From the NCBI GenBank assembly GCA_012512545.1, contig JAAZDZ010000483.1, positions 1-6,931 of the forward strand: 6,931 nucleotides of DNA, written 5' to 3'. Below are positions 4,908-6,931 of the stretch, one piece after another. Position numbers and translations under genes: made by a program. The DNA is from Alcaligenaceae bacterium. Its GTDB lineage: Bacteria; Pseudomonadota; Gammaproteobacteria; Burkholderiales; Burkholderiaceae_B. Numbering within the stretch: position 1 is the stretch's first letter; each line of letters starts with the position of its first letter. The notes beneath the pieces were generated by a model. The model searched no databases, was not told the DNA's origin, and saw nothing but the letters and a program-made list of their open reading frames with translations.

Positions 4908-6332
4908 ATGACCGACCTCCGTTTGAACTCCAACGACGAACAGCCTTCTTCACGCCTGGCCGATCTGCTGGCCGCCCTGCGCACGCAGCTGCCAGAGAAC
5001 CGCATCCGCACGGGCAACGATATTCCGCCCCGCCATCATTCCGACTGGAACCGCGCTGATCCGCAATGCCCGGCCGCCTTGCTGCAACCGCGCAACACGG
5101 ACGAAGTCAGCCTGATGATGCGCTTGTGCCACGCCCATGGCCAGAGCGTTGTGCCCCAGGGCGGCCTGACCGGCCTGGTCTCTGGCGCCGAGCCTCGTCG
5201 GCAAGACATTGCGCTATCGCTTGAGCACCTGAACAGCATAGAAGGCATCGACGGCGCAGGCTATATGACGGTGCAATCGGGCGTCACGCTGGAAGCCGCG
5301 CAAAATGCCGCTGAGCAGGAAGGCTATCTGTTCGCCCTGGATATCGGCGCGCGAGGCTCCTGCACCATAGGCGGCAATATCGCCACCAACGCGGGCGGCA
5401 ACCGGGTCGTGCGCTATGGCATGGCGCGCCAGCTGGTAATCGGGTTGGAGGTCGTTTTGGCCGACGGTACGGTGCTGAACATGCTGGACAAGGTGGTGAA
5501 GAACAATACCGGCTATGACCTCAAACAGATGTTCATCGGTTCGGAAGGTACGCTGGGCATCATCACCCGCGCAGTGCTCAAGCTGCACCCCCAGCCCCGC
5601 AGCTACCAATGTGCCCTGCTGGGCTTGCCCGGCACCAGAAACGCCATCGAAACCCTCAAGCTGGCCCATGCAGCGCTGGGCGGTACTTTATCGGCCTATG
5701 AAGTCATGTTTCCGGACTTCTACGATTACATCCCCGGCATTGCCAACCTGCGCCAGCCCCTGGCCCCGGAACACGCCATCTACGTGCTGCTGGACGCTCA
5801 GGGCAGCGACGCCGGACTGGACGCCCGGCGGTTCCAGAGCTTTCTTGAAGAACTGTTCGAGCAGGGCCTGATTGCCGATGCTGCCGTGGCCAGCTCCATG
5901 CAGGATGCGCAGGCATTCTGGGCGCTGCGCGATGCGGTATCGGAACTTCCCCTGCATATTCCCAAGCGCTCGACCTTTGACGTCAGCTTCCCGCTGGATG
6001 TCATGGAGGCTGCCGTGCAGGAAATCCGCGAGCAAGTGAATCAGCGCTGGCCCGACGCCCTCATGCTGTGTTTTGGCCACCTGGGCGACAACAATCTGCA
6101 CATCGTGGTCGATGTGCCGGGCACGCAGGGCCGCCATGCCGAAGACATTGAAAGCATTGTCTACGGCAGTGTGGGGCGCCATAACGGCGCGATCTCCGCC
6201 GAGCACGGCCTGGGCAGCAAGAAACGGCAGCACATCGGGGTGACGCGCTCAGCCGCCGAAATCGCCACCATGCACACCCTGAAACAGGCGCTGGACCCGC
6301 AAGGCATCCTCAACCCTGGCAAGGTGCTTTAG
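4908..6332 (+). CDS. FAD-linked oxidoreductase, D-2-hydroxyglutarate dehydrogenase / GlcD family
   Basis: A 474-aa flavoprotein that probably oxidises a D-2-hydroxy acid to the 2-oxo acid and passes electrons to an acceptor such as an electron-transfer flavoprotein or quinone. The PCMH-type FAD-binding domain covers about 55-230, with VVPQGGLTGLVSG (81-93), GSCTIGGNIATNAGG (150-164) and FIGSEGTLGIIT (209-220). The C-terminal FAD-oxidase domain holds a probable metal and catalytic site: H391 and H398 in GHLGDNNLH, then E432-H433 in SAEHGLG. These spacings match D-2-hydroxyglutarate dehydrogenase, and the tail LDPQGILNPGKVL is typical. R341 is kept, but the YKYD motif of classical members reads STFD here, so the substrate is left open (2-hydroxyglutarate, lactate, glycolate or another). 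The start has no strong ribosome site. Glycolate made by Gph upstream could suggest a link, but GlcD normally needs GlcE and GlcF, which are not seen. Confidence 0.88.
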   Translation: MTDLRLNSNDEQPSSRLADLLAALRTQLPENRIRTGNDIPPRHHSDWNRADPQCPAALLQPRNTDEVSLMMRLCHAHGQSVVPQGGLTGLVSGAEPRRQDIALSLEHLNSIEGIDGAGYMTVQSGVTLEAAQNAAEQEGYLFALDIGARGSCTIGGNIATNAGGNRVVRYGMARQLVIGLEVVLADGTVLNMLDKVVKNNTGYDLKQMFIGSEGTLGIITRAVLKLHPQPRSYQCALLGLPGTRNAIETLKLAHAALGGTLSAYEVMFPDFYDYIPGIANLRQPLAPEHAIYVLLDAQGSDAGLDARRFQSFLEELFEQGLIADAAVASSMQDAQAFWALRDAVSELPLHIPKRSTFDVSFPLDVMEAAVQEIREQVNQRWPDALMLCFGHLGDNNLHIVVDVPGTQGRHAEDIESIVYGSVGRHNGAISAEHGLGSKKRQHIGVTRSAAEIATMHTLKQALDPQGILNPGKVL

Positions 6333-6363
6333 CGCGCCGGGCAACGCTGAACTGATGGCGGTT

Positions 6364-6385
6364 CGGGGGCGGACTGAAGCCCCCG
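6364..6385. terminator. Hairpin between convergent genes
   Basis: CGGGGGC (6364-6370) and GCCCCCG (6379-6385) form a perfect 7-bp stem with an 8-nt loop. It directly abuts the stop codon of the minus-strand transporter and lies 31 nt after the oxidoreductase stop. It could end transcription from both sides, but no T tract follows on either strand. Confidence 0.45.
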
Positions 6386-6931
6386 TTACCTGGAGACCAG
6401 CAGCATGCTCAGCGCGGACAAAACCGAGCACAGCGCCATCACCAGAATCATGGGCCAGGCGGAAGTGCTCACCAGGGCGCCCACCACTGGCGCGACAATC
6501 GCCCCGCAGCCAATCTGCAAAGTGCCTGCCAGGCCCGACGCCGCCCCGGCAATTTCCGGCTTGACGCTGACCGCCCCGGCAATGCAGCTGGGCATCACCA
6601 GGCCATTGCCCATGCCCAGGAAGATGGCAGGCACAAACAGAAAGGCAGGCTGCATGTCATCCAGCGCATACAGGCTGGCCATCAGCAGCATGGCGCACAT
6701 GGCCAGCAGCACGCCCAGGCGTATCATGCGCTGTGGCCCTATCTTGCTGACAAACCGGCCCGACAGAAAATTGCCGAAAATGTATCCCAGCGACACCAGG
6801 CCGAAATACATGCCGTACTCCACCGGCGTGCGTTCCATCAGATTGATGACAACATAGGCCGCTCCGCCCACAAAGCCAAAGAACGTACCGGATGCCAGCC
6901 CCGCCGTCAGCGAAAAACCCCAGAACACCGG
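6386..6931 (-). CDS. MFS transporter, Bcr/CflA-like, C-terminal half (start outside window)
   Basis: Inner-membrane secondary transporter, probably a proton-driven drug or metabolite exporter. The visible 181 residues carry six hydrophobic segments (roughly 3-32, 38-58, 69-89, 92-118, 126-152 and 156-178), matching TM7-TM12 of a 12-TM major facilitator. The loop after the second segment, GRFVSKIGPQRMIR, resembles the MFS motif-A repeat of the second half. GLASGTFFGFVGGAAYVVI and the following EYGMYFGLVSLGYIFGN resemble the Bcr/CflA drug-resistance subfamily as I recall it. The frame continues to the last base, so the first half lies to the right. The GTG near 6928 is an internal codon and not a start. 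The substrate cannot be told. It is convergent with the oxidoreductase gene, so it belongs to another transcription unit. Confidence 0.85.
   Translation of the reverse strand, partial: PVFWGFSLTAGLASGTFFGFVGGAAYVVINLMERTPVEYGMYFGLVSLGYIFGNFLSGRFVSKIGPQRMIRLGVLLAMCAMLLMASLYALDDMQPAFLFVPAIFLGMGNGLVMPSCIAGAVSVKPEIAGAASGLAGTLQIGCGAIVAPVVGALVSTSAWPMILVMALCSVLSALSMLLVSR

Overview
The window looks like GC-rich betaproteobacterial chromosome, most likely Burkholderiales and plausibly family Alcaligenaceae (Bordetella, Achromobacter, Alcaligenes relatives). This rests on the rpe - gph - trpE order, which is typical of that group, on the protein motifs and on the GC-rich third codon positions. The genus cannot be named from the sequence alone. 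No rRNA, tRNA, CRISPR array, transposase or phage gene was seen.

Layout. (1) 1-291: the 3' part of rpe (ribulose-phosphate 3-epimerase), plus strand. (2) 332-2077, minus strand, convergent with rpe: a c-di-GMP turnover protein with domain order EAL - CBS-like pair - GGDEF. All catalytic EAL residues are kept, the cyclase signature is GGDDF, and the inhibitory-site Arg is absent. (3) 2078-2267: a divergent intergenic region with a probable promoter for the minus-strand gene and a 10-bp hairpin ahead of gph. (4) 2268-3002: gph, a HAD-family phosphoglycolate phosphatase. (5) 3003-3282: a trp attenuator. It has a 25-residue leader peptide with three Trp codons in four (Trp-Arg-Trp-Trp), mutually exclusive antiterminator and terminator stems, and a terminator ending in seven T. 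(6) 3283-4803: trpE, anthranilate synthase component I, complete. (7) 4804-4907: two perfect GC-rich hairpins in tandem. (8) 4908-6332: a FAD-linked oxidoreductase of the D-2-hydroxyglutarate dehydrogenase / GlcD family. (9) 6386-6931, minus strand: the C-terminal half of a Bcr/CflA-like MFS transporter, whose start lies beyond the window.

How it works together. The biosynthetic core is gph-trpE. The attenuator lies after gph and before trpE, so tryptophan supply should adjust trpE without affecting gph. trpE is not followed by trpG; the glutamine amidotransferase partner must be encoded elsewhere or further downstream. The c-di-GMP gene sits in reverse orientation between rpe and gph, so gph needs its own promoter here. 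The best regulatory find is the trp leader, whose peptide is too short for ordinary ORF calling. The rest is mostly conserved housekeeping and accessory metabolism; I see no clearly new multi-gene system.
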